Shown here piece by piece: positions 8,348 through 15,537 of a stretch of DNA of 21,946 nt. Location of the stretch: NCBI GenBank assembly GCA_000433035.1, contig FR890805.1, forward strand, positions 1 to 21,946. Direction: 5' to 3'. Every line of letters begins with the position of its first letter. Positions within the stretch are counted from its first letter, which is position 1. The stretch is from Staphylococcus sp. CAG:324. GTDB lineage: Bacteria; Bacillota_I; Bacilli_A; ML615J-28; CAG-313. The position numbers and the translations under genes are program-made. Under the pieces are notes generated by a model. The model saw nothing but the letters and a program-made list of their open reading frames with translations. It had not been told where the DNA came from and searched no databases.

Positions 8348-8707
8348 TTAAGCAAAAGGATATTCATATTCAATATCTTCATCAAAACTAACATAACAAA
8401 GATAAATTCTAAGAAGAAGATAGGTCACATTTGTTTGATTATCTTTTAATAAAATATGATCACGACCTGCTCCTACTAACTCACCTTTAAAAATTTTTGA
8501 ACCCCATTGACTGTTTTCAAAATTCATATATATTGTAGCAGTCTTTCCTAAATTGAGTCTTAAAATATTTTCAATATATGAATTTTCAAAAGGTCTGAAT
8601 GAGGATTGATATTGGTTAGAATATGGCGTTCCTCCAAGTTGATTATATCCAGGTTGACCTGGGAATTGTGTGTATGGATAATAAGGAAATTGATAATTAA
8701 TTGTCAT
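8348..8707 (-). CDS. gerQ: Spore coat germination protein GerQ
   Basis: GerQ is a spore-coat protein needed to position or retain the cortex-lytic enzyme CwlJ. The conserved C-terminal domain is clear: SYIENILRLN (about 43-52), then GKTATIYMNFENSQWGSKIFKG and GAGRDHILL...TYLLLRIYL. The N-terminal 40 residues are a Tyr/Pro/Gln/Gly-rich low-complexity segment, as in other GerQ proteins. Unlike B. subtilis GerQ, whose N-terminal lysines are transglutaminase crosslinking sites, this one has no Lys before residue 55. CTCCTTT (8712-8718) gives an AAAGGAG site 4 nt before the ATG. It lies 57 nt downstream of cwlJ on the same strand with no obvious terminator between, so the two are likely co-transcribed. 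Confidence 0.92.
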   Translation of the reverse strand: MTINYQFPYYPYTQFPGQPGYNQLGGTPYSNQYQSSFRPFENSYIENILRLNLGKTATIYMNFENSQWGSKIFKGELVGAGRDHILLKDNQTNVTYLLLRIYLCYVSFDEDIEYEYPFA

Positions 8708-8764
8708 ATGGCTCCTTTCGTTTAAAGTTATTTTAACACTACATTATATAATATAATTCAAATT

Positions 8765-9187
8765 TTATACATAGCAATTTTCACTTTCAACTGGTGCATA
8801 AAAACAATGTGATTTGTATCTTCCTGAATTCCATTGTCCCCACCATCTAGCACGACAATCATCTTGTTGCGCGTTGTAAAACCATAAGGCTTGGCTTGCT
8901 GGATGAAACTTTTCACCTTTTAAAACCCTTCTTGCAAGAGCCATATCAGATTCTCTTACGGGTTCATAAAAATAAGAATAAAGTGTTGATTCAAACCCTC
9001 CGGGATGTTGAAAAACCATTTGTTCAATGGAAGTAATATCTTTAAAATCTAAGCAATTAGCAAGAACACGATTGACACCAACATTTCCAACCATCAACAT
9101 TCCGAGTGAACCTTCACTTTCGGCTTCTGCTCGCATTAATCTTGCAAGCAATTCTACTTCCTTTTGATTATGAGGAATAACTGACAT
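8765..9187 (-). CDS. cwlJ: Spore cortex-lytic hydrolase CwlJ
   Basis: CwlJ belongs to the SleB/CwlJ (hydrolase_2) family, which cleaves cortex peptidoglycan containing muramic delta-lactam during germination. The 140-residue protein is essentially the catalytic domain alone, with no SleB-type peptidoglycan-binding domain and no signal peptide, as expected for CwlJ. The N-terminal LLARLMRAEAESEG carries the likely catalytic Glu21, followed by GNVGVNRVLANC. The C-terminal signature includes HPASQALWFYNA and RARWWGQWNSGRYKSHCFYAP. The ATG at 9187 is preferred over a GTG at 9196: GGGTG (9198-9194) sits 6 nt upstream and overlaps the GTG. Its neighbour gerQ encodes the partner protein. Confidence 0.93.
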   Translation of the reverse strand: MSVIPHNQKEVELLARLMRAEAESEGSLGMLMVGNVGVNRVLANCLDFKDITSIEQMVFQHPGGFESTLYSYFYEPVRESDMALARRVLKGEKFHPASQALWFYNAQQDDCRARWWGQWNSGRYKSHCFYAPVESENCYV

Positions 9188-9204
9188 AATAATCACCCAG
9201 TATT

Positions 9205-9231
9205 ATTTTATGAAAAAGTTCTTAAAAATAT
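9205..9231 (-). promoter_or_regulatory. Putative sigma-E-type promoter of cwlJ-gerQ
   Basis: On the minus strand ATATT (9231-9227), a 14-nt spacer and CATAAAAT (9212-9205) resemble the mother-cell sigma-E pattern ATATT-N13-15-CATACANT with one -10 mismatch. CwlJ is made in the mother cell in Bacillus, so the site is in a sensible place. The predicted transcript start (near 9198) leaves almost no leader before the ribosome binding site, which weakens the call. Confidence 0.35.
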
Positions 9232-9238
9232 AATATCT

Positions 9239-9267
9239 TTGCAAAAAAAATAAAAATAATGTATAAT
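9239..9267 (+). promoter_or_regulatory. Putative sigma-A promoter of ppa
   Basis: TTGCAA (9239-9244) and TATAAT (9262-9267) have a 17-nt spacer. Transcription would start near 9274 and give a leader of about 76 nt. The leader contains a start-stop pair, ATG-TAG, at 9292-9297 behind AAAGGA. The -35 box lies close to the divergent cwlJ promoter. Confidence 0.65.
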
Positions 9268-9349
9268 GAAACCAACATTTATAAAGGATATATGTAGTTA
9301 TAATTAAAAAATAATCATAGTTTAAATTAATAAAAGAAAGGGGAAAAAT

Positions 9350-9898
9350 ATGAATATATGGCACGATATTGATCAATCTAAAATTAGAGAAGATGATTTT
9401 TATGCTGTAATTGAAATTAGCAAAGGAAGCAAAAACAAATATGAGTTAGATAAGGATACTGGTTTGATAATGCTTGATCGTATTTTATATACTTCTACAC
9501 ATTATCCAGCTAATTATGGTTTTATTCCTCTTACTTATGCTAACGATTTAGATCCTCTTGATGTACTTGTTTTATGTAGTGAGGCTTTAGTACCTGTAAG
9601 CCTTGTTAGATGTTATCCTATTGGAGTGATTAGGATGATTGATGGTAAATATGATGATGATAAAATTATTGCCATTCCTTATAATGATCCGAATATGAAT
9701 CATTATAAAACATTAGATGATGTTCCAAAACATATGATTAGTGAAATTGAACACTTTTTTATGGTATATAAAAATTTGGAACATAAAAGCACGACTGGTT
9801 TTAAATTAGAAGGAAAAAAACAAGCGATGGATATCATTCACCAAGCTTTACAAGATTATCAAAAATCTAAAGATAAACTAATAAGAAAAAAGCATTAG
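9350..9898 (+). CDS. ppa: Family I inorganic pyrophosphatase
   Basis: This soluble pyrophosphatase hydrolyses PPi to two phosphates and so pulls biosynthetic reactions forward. The family I signature is in ANDLDPLDVLV, with metal-binding Asp66, Asp68 and Asp71. Also seen are YPANYGFIP (residues 52-60) and the basic HYKTLDDVP region. The length of 182 residues fits the bacterial homohexameric form. Many Bacilli instead carry the unrelated family II manganese enzyme (PpaC), so a family I enzyme is a useful lineage marker. AAAGGGG (9337-9343) precedes the ATG. The gene has its own upstream promoter and lies divergent to cwlJ. Confidence 0.95.
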   Translation: MNIWHDIDQSKIREDDFYAVIEISKGSKNKYELDKDTGLIMLDRILYTSTHYPANYGFIPLTYANDLDPLDVLVLCSEALVPVSLVRCYPIGVIRMIDGKYDDDKIIAIPYNDPNMNHYKTLDDVPKHMISEIEHFFMVYKNLEHKSTTGFKLEGKKQAMDIIHQALQDYQKSKDKLIRKKH

Positions 9899-9917
9899 GT
9901 TATAAATCTAATGTTTT
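9889..9917 (+). terminator. Weak hairpin between ppa and folD
   Basis: AAAGCATTAG (9889-9898) can pair with CTAATGTTTT (9908-9917) through one G-U pair, with a 9-nt loop. The stem is A/T rich and its T-run is mostly inside the 3' arm, so it would be an inefficient terminator at best. folD could be reached by read-through; I see no clear promoter in the remaining gap. Confidence 0.3.
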
Positions 9918-9949
9918 AAGCATATATACAAAAAAGGAGAAAGCATAAA

Positions 9950-10801
9950 ATGATAATATTAGATGGAAAAAACTATAGTAAGAAGTTAAAGAATGAAATC
10001 AAAGATGAAGTAGCAAAACTGATAAAGCAAACGTCTGTTAAACCAGGACTTGCCATTGTTTTAGTTGGTGAAAATCCTGCTAGTTGTATCTATGTAAGAA
10101 ATAAAATGAAAGCGGCGGCATTTTGTAATATTGCTGCCAATTTGATAAAGGTAGAAGAAAATATTACTCAAGAAGAATTAGTAAAATTAGTAAATGAATT
10201 AAATAATAATGAGGCCTACCATGGTATCATTGTTCAACTTCCGCTTCCTAAGCATATTGATGAACAAGTAATTATTGATGCTATTGATGAAAAAAAAGAT
10301 GTTGATGGCTTTGGAATAATGAATAAAGGGAAGTTATTTAGTGGGTTACCATGCATTAAAAGTGCAACTCCTAAAGGAATTATTAAACTCCTTGAAGAAT
10401 ATCAAATTGATTTAACAGGTAAAAATGCAGTAGTAGTGGGTCGAAGCAATATTGTTGGTAAACCAATGGCAATGATGCTTTTGGAAAAAAATGCAACTGT
10501 AACTATTTGTCATTCAAGAACGAAAAATTTAGCTGAATTTACCAAAAAAGCCGATCTTCTTGTAGTCGCTATTGGCAAAAAGTGTTTTATTAAAGAGGAT
10601 ATGATAAAAGATGGGGCTATTGTAGTTGATGTTGGTACAAATCGAGTTGAGGATAAATTATATGGTGATGTTGATTTTGAAATGGTAAAAGATAAATGTT
10701 CCTATATTACACCTGTTCCTGGTGGAGTGGGGCCTTTAACAATTGTTTCTTTACTTGAAAATACGATATTTGCTTATAAAACTATTTTAAATCTAGAATA
10801 A
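9950..10801 (+). CDS. folD: Bifunctional methylenetetrahydrofolate dehydrogenase/cyclohydrolase
   Basis: FolD interconverts 5,10-methylene-, methenyl- and 10-formyl-tetrahydrofolate using NADP, supplying one-carbon units for purines and formyl-Met. The active site YVRNKMK has Tyr48 and Lys52, matching the conserved Tyr-x3-Lys. Other family motifs follow: GIIVQLPLPKHID, DVDGFGIMNKGKL, the Rossmann segment VVVGRSNIVGKPMAMML, and the C-terminal TPVPGGVGPLT. The length of 283 residues is standard. AAAGGAG (9933-9939) sits 10 nt before the ATG. The stop is 12 nt from pth, which carries its own AAGGTGA site, so the two are probably co-transcribed. Confidence 0.97.
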   Translation: MIILDGKNYSKKLKNEIKDEVAKLIKQTSVKPGLAIVLVGENPASCIYVRNKMKAAAFCNIAANLIKVEENITQEELVKLVNELNNNEAYHGIIVQLPLPKHIDEQVIIDAIDEKKDVDGFGIMNKGKLFSGLPCIKSATPKGIIKLLEEYQIDLTGKNAVVVGRSNIVGKPMAMMLLEKNATVTICHSRTKNLAEFTKKADLLVVAIGKKCFIKEDMIKDGAIVVDVGTNRVEDKLYGDVDFEMVKDKCSYITPVPGGVGPLTIVSLLENTIFAYKTILNLE

Positions 10802-10813
10802 GAAGGTGAAATA

Positions 10814-11389
10814 ATGATTATTGTAGGTTTAGGTAATGTGGGGAAAGAATACGAAAATACTCATCATAATGCAGGATTTTTAGCATTAGATAGTATAGCA
10901 AAAGCCAACCAATTAGAGTTTAGATTAGAAAAAAAATTCCAAGCCTATATTTGTGAATATATATATCAAAATGAAAAACATTTATTAGTTAAACCTACAA
11001 CTTATATGAATCATTCGGGGATTGCGGTTAAACTCATTTTAGATTATTATAAAAAAGGTATGGATGATTTATTTGTTATTTATGATGATTTAGATTTACA
11101 AATGGGTACGATTAGGATTAGAAAAAGTGGCTCGGCTGGTGGACATAACGGGATGAAATCGATTATTCAATGTGTTGGTAGTAGCGAATTTGCAAGACTT
11201 CGCATTGGAATAAAAAAAGAAAAAGAGGTAGATACCATTTCTTATGTTTTATCCAAATTTTCAAAAAAAGAAATGGACAGTATTGTCGGTATAATGTCAA
11301 ATATGCCGAATATTATAGATAATTTATTAAATAATGGAGTTGAGTATATTATGAATCATTATAATGGAGTAAAGAATGAAATATTTTGA
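10814..11389 (+). CDS. pth: Peptidyl-tRNA hydrolase
   Basis: Pth recycles tRNA by hydrolysing prematurely released peptidyl-tRNA. The conserved residues are in place: Asn8 in IVGLGNVGKEY, the general base His18, Asn66 in TTYMNHSG, Asp91 in YDDLDL, and His111-Asn112 in SAGGHNGMKSI. The usual TRHN around the catalytic His reads THHN here, a mild departure. The length of 191 residues is normal. It ends in TGA, the only TGA stop among the genes of this window. It overlaps mfd by 14 nt. In Bacillus the same gene (spoVC) is followed by fin, mfd and spoVT; here fin is missing. Confidence 0.96.
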   Translation: MIIVGLGNVGKEYENTHHNAGFLALDSIAKANQLEFRLEKKFQAYICEYIYQNEKHLLVKPTTYMNHSGIAVKLILDYYKKGMDDLFVIYDDLDLQMGTIRIRKSGSAGGHNGMKSIIQCVGSSEFARLRIGIKKEKEVDTISYVLSKFSKKEMDSIVGIMSNMPNIIDNLLNNGVEYIMNHYNGVKNEIF

Positions 11390-14300
11390 TTTACTGAATT
11401 TAAAATCTAAATATACACAAGTTTTACAACAAATAGTTACCATGGAAGAACAGGATACTAAAAATATTTATCTTTCCGAATGTGCTCAAAATGTATCAAA
11501 GTTATTTGCTTCCTACTATTTTGACAAAAAAGCAACTACTATTATATATATTACACCATCAATTTATGAAGCCTCTAGAGCTTATGAAATATTATTAGAT
11601 ATGTTAGGAACTGACAAAGTCAGTTTTTTTCCTGTTGAAGAATTTATTTCTAGTGAGTTAGTTGCAACAAGTGAAGCATTTAGACTAGCTAGAATGCTTA
11701 CGATATATCACATTGTAAATGAAATTCCTCAAGTAATTGTTACAAATACTGAAGGTTTAACAAGACAATTGATGCCTAAAAGTAAACTGAAGGAAGCCAT
11801 TTTGCGTTATCGTACAAATGATAGTGTTAAAAGGGAAGATTTGATTGAAAATTTAATTATCAGAGGATATAAAAAAGTATCAATTACTTCAACAAGTGGA
11901 ACTTTTAGTGTTAGGGGGAGTTTAATTGATGTTTTTCCTATTAATGAAAATCAACCCATTCGAATTAATTTTTTTGATGATGAAATAGAGACTATTAAAA
12001 AAATTGATGTAGAAACACAAATGTCTACTGAAAAAATACATGAAATTGAAATTTTTCCTTTATATGAAATATACTATGAAAAAAGTCAAATAGAAGATAT
12101 CAAAAAAAGAATTTTGAAAGAAAATCAATTGTCAGATAGAATTCATATAGCGTTAGAAAATATTGAAAATTATCAAAATTTAGAACAGTTATATATGTAT
12201 ATGCCTTATATTACAAATTGCTATCAGCCCCTAATTCGTTTAATTGAAAAACCTATATGCTTTTATGAAGACTATCAAAGTTGTATTGAACATGAAAAGG
12301 CTATGATGATGGAAATTTCTGAGTATCTTATTCAAACTAAAGCAAAAGTAGAACAACATTTTTTTGTAGAATTAAAAGAAGTATTGTACGATAGTAAATT
12401 GAATATTTTTACAAGTTTATTTAGAAATGCGTTGCATGATGTTAAACTAGATTATCACTATCCGCTTGAAACTTTAAATTGCTTTGAATATAACAATAAT
12501 ATTAAATCTATGCTTGAAGATTTAAAAGCAAATGCAAATAAATGTTATTTGGTTACTCATACTGATGAGAAAAAATTAATGTTTCTACAAGAAACTTTTA
12601 AAGCTAACAATATAAATTATCATTTAATCGATACAGTTGAACAAATGCATCAAAGTGGTATCTTTTTAGCGGTTATTGAAAATGCATATGGTTTTGAGGA
12701 TTTAAATGGTCAGTTTGAAATCATTACTCCTAATGAGTTTGCGCCTGGTAAAATTATTAAAAGTTCTAAATATCAAAAATTTTTAAAAGAATCAGTGAAG
12801 ATTTACAATAAAGAGGAATTGAATCCTGGTGATTATGTAGTGCATCAGGATTATGGTATTGGTAAATATTTAGGAATAAGAACAAGAGAATTAAGGAATA
12901 CTTTAAATGATTATTTATGTGTTGAATATGCTGATGCATCGACTTTATATATACCTGTTGAAAATATTTATGTTTTAGAAAAATATATTGGTTCTAAAGA
13001 TAAACTACCCAAATTAAATAGTTTAAATTCTAAAGAATGGCAAAAGAAAAAAGAACGTATCAAAGAGAAAACAAAAGACATTGCTAAAAAATTGATTAAA
13101 GTACAAGCAGAAAGAGAATCTCGCGTTGGTTTTGTTTATAAAAGCGACTCTTTAGAACAAATTGAATTTGAAAATGACTTTATGTACAAAGAAACACCTG
13201 ATCAAAAAAAAGCAATTGAAGAGGTGAAAAAAGATATGGAGTCAAGCCATCCTTTAGATAGATTGATATGTGGTGATGTAGGATTTGGAAAAACTGAAGT
13301 GGCTATGAGAGCAGCATTTAAAGCTGTGGATAATGGCAAACAAGTAGCCTATCTTGCACCTACAACCGTTTTAACAAGACAACATTATTTAACATTCAAA
13401 GAACGTTTTGAAAAATATGGTGTAAGAGTCGAATTATTAAACCGCTTTGTACCTGTATCTTTACAAAAAAATATTATTGAAGGTTTAAAGAAAGGGTATG
13501 TTGATATTGTTATTGGCACGCATCGTATTTTATCAAACGATATTGTTTTTAAAGATTTGGGACTTTTAATTATTGATGAGGAGCAACGTTTTGGAGTAGA
13601 ACACAAAGAAAAAATCAAATCAATTAAATCAATGGTGGACGTGTTGACTCTTACCGCAACCCCTATTCCTAGAACTTTGCAAATGGCACTATCAGGTTTG
13701 AGAGACTTGTCACTAATTGAAACGGCTCCTAATAATCGTTTACCTATTCAAACTTATGTTTTAGAAAGCAATGACTCTGTTATTCGGGAAGCCATTCATC
13801 GAGAAATGGGAAGATGTGGTCAAGTTTTTTATTTATTAAATCGTATATCTGAATTGGATCATATCCGATCTAAAGTACATAAACTTGTGCCAAAAGCTAA
13901 AATTGGATTAATTCATGGCAGAATGGACAAAGATGAAATTGAAGATGAATTGGTACATTTTTTAGATAAAGAGTATGATGTTTTAATTTGTACAACAATT
14001 ATCGAAACAGGAATTGATATTCCGAATGCAAATACATTAATTATTGAAAGGGCAGATACGTTAGGTCTTTCACAATTGTATCAAATTAGAGGTAGAGTGG
14101 GAAGAAGTGATCGAATTTCTTATGCTTATTTGATGTATGATAAAAGTAAAGTGATTACGCAAAATGCTACTAAACGATTAGAGGCAATCAAGGAATTTAC
14201 AGAACTTGGTAGTGGATACAAAATTGCAATGCGTGATCTTGCCATTAGAGGTTCTGGAGATATATTAGGTAGTGAGCAATCGGGATATATTGATGCAATC

Positions 14301-14840
14301 GGAATGGATCTTTATATGAAACTTTTAAATGAGGCAATTCATGAAGAAAAAGGTCTTTTAAAAGAAGAACCACATATTAGAAAATATCAAGTTTCTATTT
14401 CTAGACATGTAGAAGAAAATTATGTGGGAGACGATGCAATTCGGATAGATATACATCAATCAATTAGTAAAATTAAATCCCGTGATCAAATCAATGCTTT
14501 AATAAAAGAGTATACAGATCGCTATGGTAAGTTAAGCGAGGATATTCTTTTGTATATGGAAGAAAAATATCTAGAATATTTGTTAAAATCAAGTGGTGTA
14601 GAAAATTTTAAAGAAACAGACGAGGAAGTAATGTTTTGGTTTGATGAAACCGCATCATCACATATTAACGCTCAAAAAATTTTTGAACTTTCCGTTAAAC
14701 TTCATTTAAAATATAAATTTGATTATCGAAGTAGAAAAATTATAGTCAAATTAAATCCAAAAGATAGTTCTAAAAGTTATATATATGGATTAACTAAATT
14801 TTTAGAAAATTTAAAGGATATATCTGTGTATAAAGACTAA
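11376..14840 (+). CDS. mfd: Transcription-repair coupling factor Mfd
   Basis: Mfd displaces RNA polymerase stalled at DNA lesions and recruits UvrA. The 1154 residues show the full architecture: an N-terminal UvrB-like region (about 1-350), the RNA-polymerase-interacting CarD-like domain beginning PGDYVVHQDYGIGKYLGI (484-501), the ATPase motor with Walker A GDVGFGKTE (633-641), DEEQ (734-737), LTATPIPRTLQMALSG and the motif VI QIRGRVGR, then the TRG translocation motif with AIRGSGDILG (about 956-965), and a C-terminal domain. It starts inside pth behind a GGAG site, suggesting coupled translation. The -35 part of a putative spoVT promoter lies in its last codons. Confidence 0.97.
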   Translation: MKYFDLLNLKSKYTQVLQQIVTMEEQDTKNIYLSECAQNVSKLFASYYFDKKATTIIYITPSIYEASRAYEILLDMLGTDKVSFFPVEEFISSELVATSEAFRLARMLTIYHIVNEIPQVIVTNTEGLTRQLMPKSKLKEAILRYRTNDSVKREDLIENLIIRGYKKVSITSTSGTFSVRGSLIDVFPINENQPIRINFFDDEIETIKKIDVETQMSTEKIHEIEIFPLYEIYYEKSQIEDIKKRILKENQLSDRIHIALENIENYQNLEQLYMYMPYITNCYQPLIRLIEKPICFYEDYQSCIEHEKAMMMEISEYLIQTKAKVEQHFFVELKEVLYDSKLNIFTSLFRNALHDVKLDYHYPLETLNCFEYNNNIKSMLEDLKANANKCYLVTHTDEKKLMFLQETFKANNINYHLIDTVEQMHQSGIFLAVIENAYGFEDLNGQFEIITPNEFAPGKIIKSSKYQKFLKESVKIYNKEELNPGDYVVHQDYGIGKYLGIRTRELRNTLNDYLCVEYADASTLYIPVENIYVLEKYIGSKDKLPKLNSLNSKEWQKKKERIKEKTKDIAKKLIKVQAERESRVGFVYKSDSLEQIEFENDFMYKETPDQKKAIEEVKKDMESSHPLDRLICGDVGFGKTEVAMRAAFKAVDNGKQVAYLAPTTVLTRQHYLTFKERFEKYGVRVELLNRFVPVSLQKNIIEGLKKGYVDIVIGTHRILSNDIVFKDLGLLIIDEEQRFGVEHKEKIKSIKSMVDVLTLTATPIPRTLQMALSGLRDLSLIETAPNNRLPIQTYVLESNDSVIREAIHREMGRCGQVFYLLNRISELDHIRSKVHKLVPKAKIGLIHGRMDKDEIEDELVHFLDKEYDVLICTTIIETGIDIPNANTLIIERADTLGLSQLYQIRGRVGRSDRISYAYLMYDKSKVITQNATKRLEAIKEFTELGSGYKIAMRDLAIRGSGDILGSEQSGYIDAIGMDLYMKLLNEAIHEEKGLLKEEPHIRKYQVSISRHVEENYVGDDAIRIDIHQSISKIKSRDQINALIKEYTDRYGKLSEDILLYMEEKYLEYLLKSSGVENFKETDEEVMFWFDETASSHINAQKIFELSVKLHLKYKFDYRSRKIIVKLNPKDSSKSYIYGLTKFLENLKDISVYKD

Positions 14841-14856
14841 ATTTTCCTCCATAATA
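14827..14856 (+). promoter_or_regulatory. Putative sigma-G-type promoter of spoVT
   Basis: TGTATA (14827-14832), a 17-nt spacer and CATAATA (14850-14856) resemble the forespore sigma-G pattern TGAATA-N17/18-CATACTA, with one mismatch in each box. B. subtilis spoVT is a sigma-G gene. The predicted start (about 14862-14864) falls in the loop of the hairpin described next. Confidence 0.5.
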
Positions 14857-14887
14857 ATATTAGATAATTAGTTATTATGGAGGTTTT
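14846..14887 (+). terminator. Hairpin after mfd that encloses the spoVT ribosome binding site
   Basis: CCTCCATAATAA (14846-14857) and TTATTATGGAGG (14872-14883) form a perfect 12-bp stem with a 14-nt loop, followed by TTTTATTTT. It looks like the intrinsic terminator of the mfd unit, although the T-run is broken by one A. The 3' arm ends in GGAGG (14879-14883), which is also the Shine-Dalgarno sequence of spoVT, 7 nt before its TTG start. Any read-through transcript from mfd would carry this site in paired form. Confidence 0.8.
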
Positions 14888-14890
14888 ATT

Positions 14891-15418
14891 TTGAAAGCAA
14901 CTGGAGTAGTAAGAAGAATTGACGATTTAGGGAGAATTGTCCTTCCTAAAGAGTTAAGAAGAACGATGCGTATTAAAGAAGGTGAATCTTTAGAAATATA
15001 TACTGATGGAACTGATCGTATTATTTTAAAAAAATATTCTCCAGTCCAAAACGTGAATGATTTCGTTGAAGAATTTGTTGAAAGTGTATATGCATCAAAT
15101 AAAAGGGATATTATTATTACTGATAATGAAAAAGTGATTGCTTATGCGGGCAACTTTAAAACAGATTTGAGTAATAAAAGAATTTCTATGAGATTGGAAG
15201 AAAAAATGAGTAAGCGGCAAACACAAGTGATTGATAAAGCTGAAAATTTTGAATTTTTAGAAAATTTTCCCATAAGTAAAGCTGCGATTATTAAACCCAT
15301 TAATGTAATGGGAGATATTTCGGGGTCAGTGATTGTTTTAAGTGATACTATTACTGATGTTGAAAAATCGCTGGCTGAATTTGGTGGTATGTTTATGGGT
15401 AGATATCTTGAAGGATAA
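14891..15418 (+). CDS. spoVT: Stage V sporulation regulator SpoVT
   Basis: SpoVT is a DNA-binding regulator of forespore (sigma-G) genes. Residues 1-52 are an AbrB-type swapped-hairpin domain, with the highly conserved start MKATGVVRRIDDLGRIVLPKELRR beginning at a TTG codon (shown here only as a landmark) and then TMRIKEGESLEIY. The rest (about 55-175) is the GAF-like sensor domain. The length of 175 residues is close to B. subtilis SpoVT. The TTG start is fixed by the family N-terminus and by GGAGG at 14879-14883. Position downstream of mfd is conserved with Bacillus. Expression may be controlled by the hairpin and sigma-G-like promoter immediately upstream. Confidence 0.94.
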   Translation: MKATGVVRRIDDLGRIVLPKELRRTMRIKEGESLEIYTDGTDRIILKKYSPVQNVNDFVEEFVESVYASNKRDIIITDNEKVIAYAGNFKTDLSNKRISMRLEEKMSKRQTQVIDKAENFEFLENFPISKAAIIKPINVMGDISGSVIVLSDTITDVEKSLAEFGGMFMGRYLEG

Positions 15419-15455
15419 AAAAGTTTGTAGGATAGAAACCTACAAACTTTTTTTT
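15417..15455 (+). terminator. Intrinsic terminator of spoVT
   Basis: GTTTGTAGG (15423-15431) pairs with CCTACAAAC (15439-15447) around a 7-nt loop. It is flanked by an A-run that includes the spoVT stop and by eight T residues, so it could also extend as A-T pairs. Confidence 0.9.
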
Positions 15456-15495
15456 GAAATAAAAGAAAAAATTCAACAATTTTCGACAATATTAA

Positions 15496-15506
15496 TATAA
15501 TATAAT
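15496..15506 (+). promoter_or_regulatory. Putative -10 region of the peptidase gene
   Basis: Two overlapping TATAAT boxes (15496-15501 and 15501-15506) lie about 30 nt upstream of the 15538 ATG. No good -35 is placed correctly: TTCAAC (15472-15477) has an 18-nt spacer but weak identity, and TCGACA (15483-15488) is too close. Confidence 0.4.
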
Positions 15507-15537
15507 AAAACAAATAATATGAAGGAGAAAAGAAAAA

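Noticed and set aside
11387..11389. TGA recoded as tryptophan (mycoplasma code)
   Set aside because: pth ends at this TGA with a normal length of 191 residues, and conserved Trp positions in GyrB, Mfd and CwlJ use TGG. Other gene stops are TAA or TAG, so the evidence is thin but favours the standard code.
14846..14883. Inverted repeat as a mobile-element end or attachment site
   Set aside because: It is better explained as a terminator stem overlapping the spoVT ribosome site; there is no transposase, integrase or target duplication.
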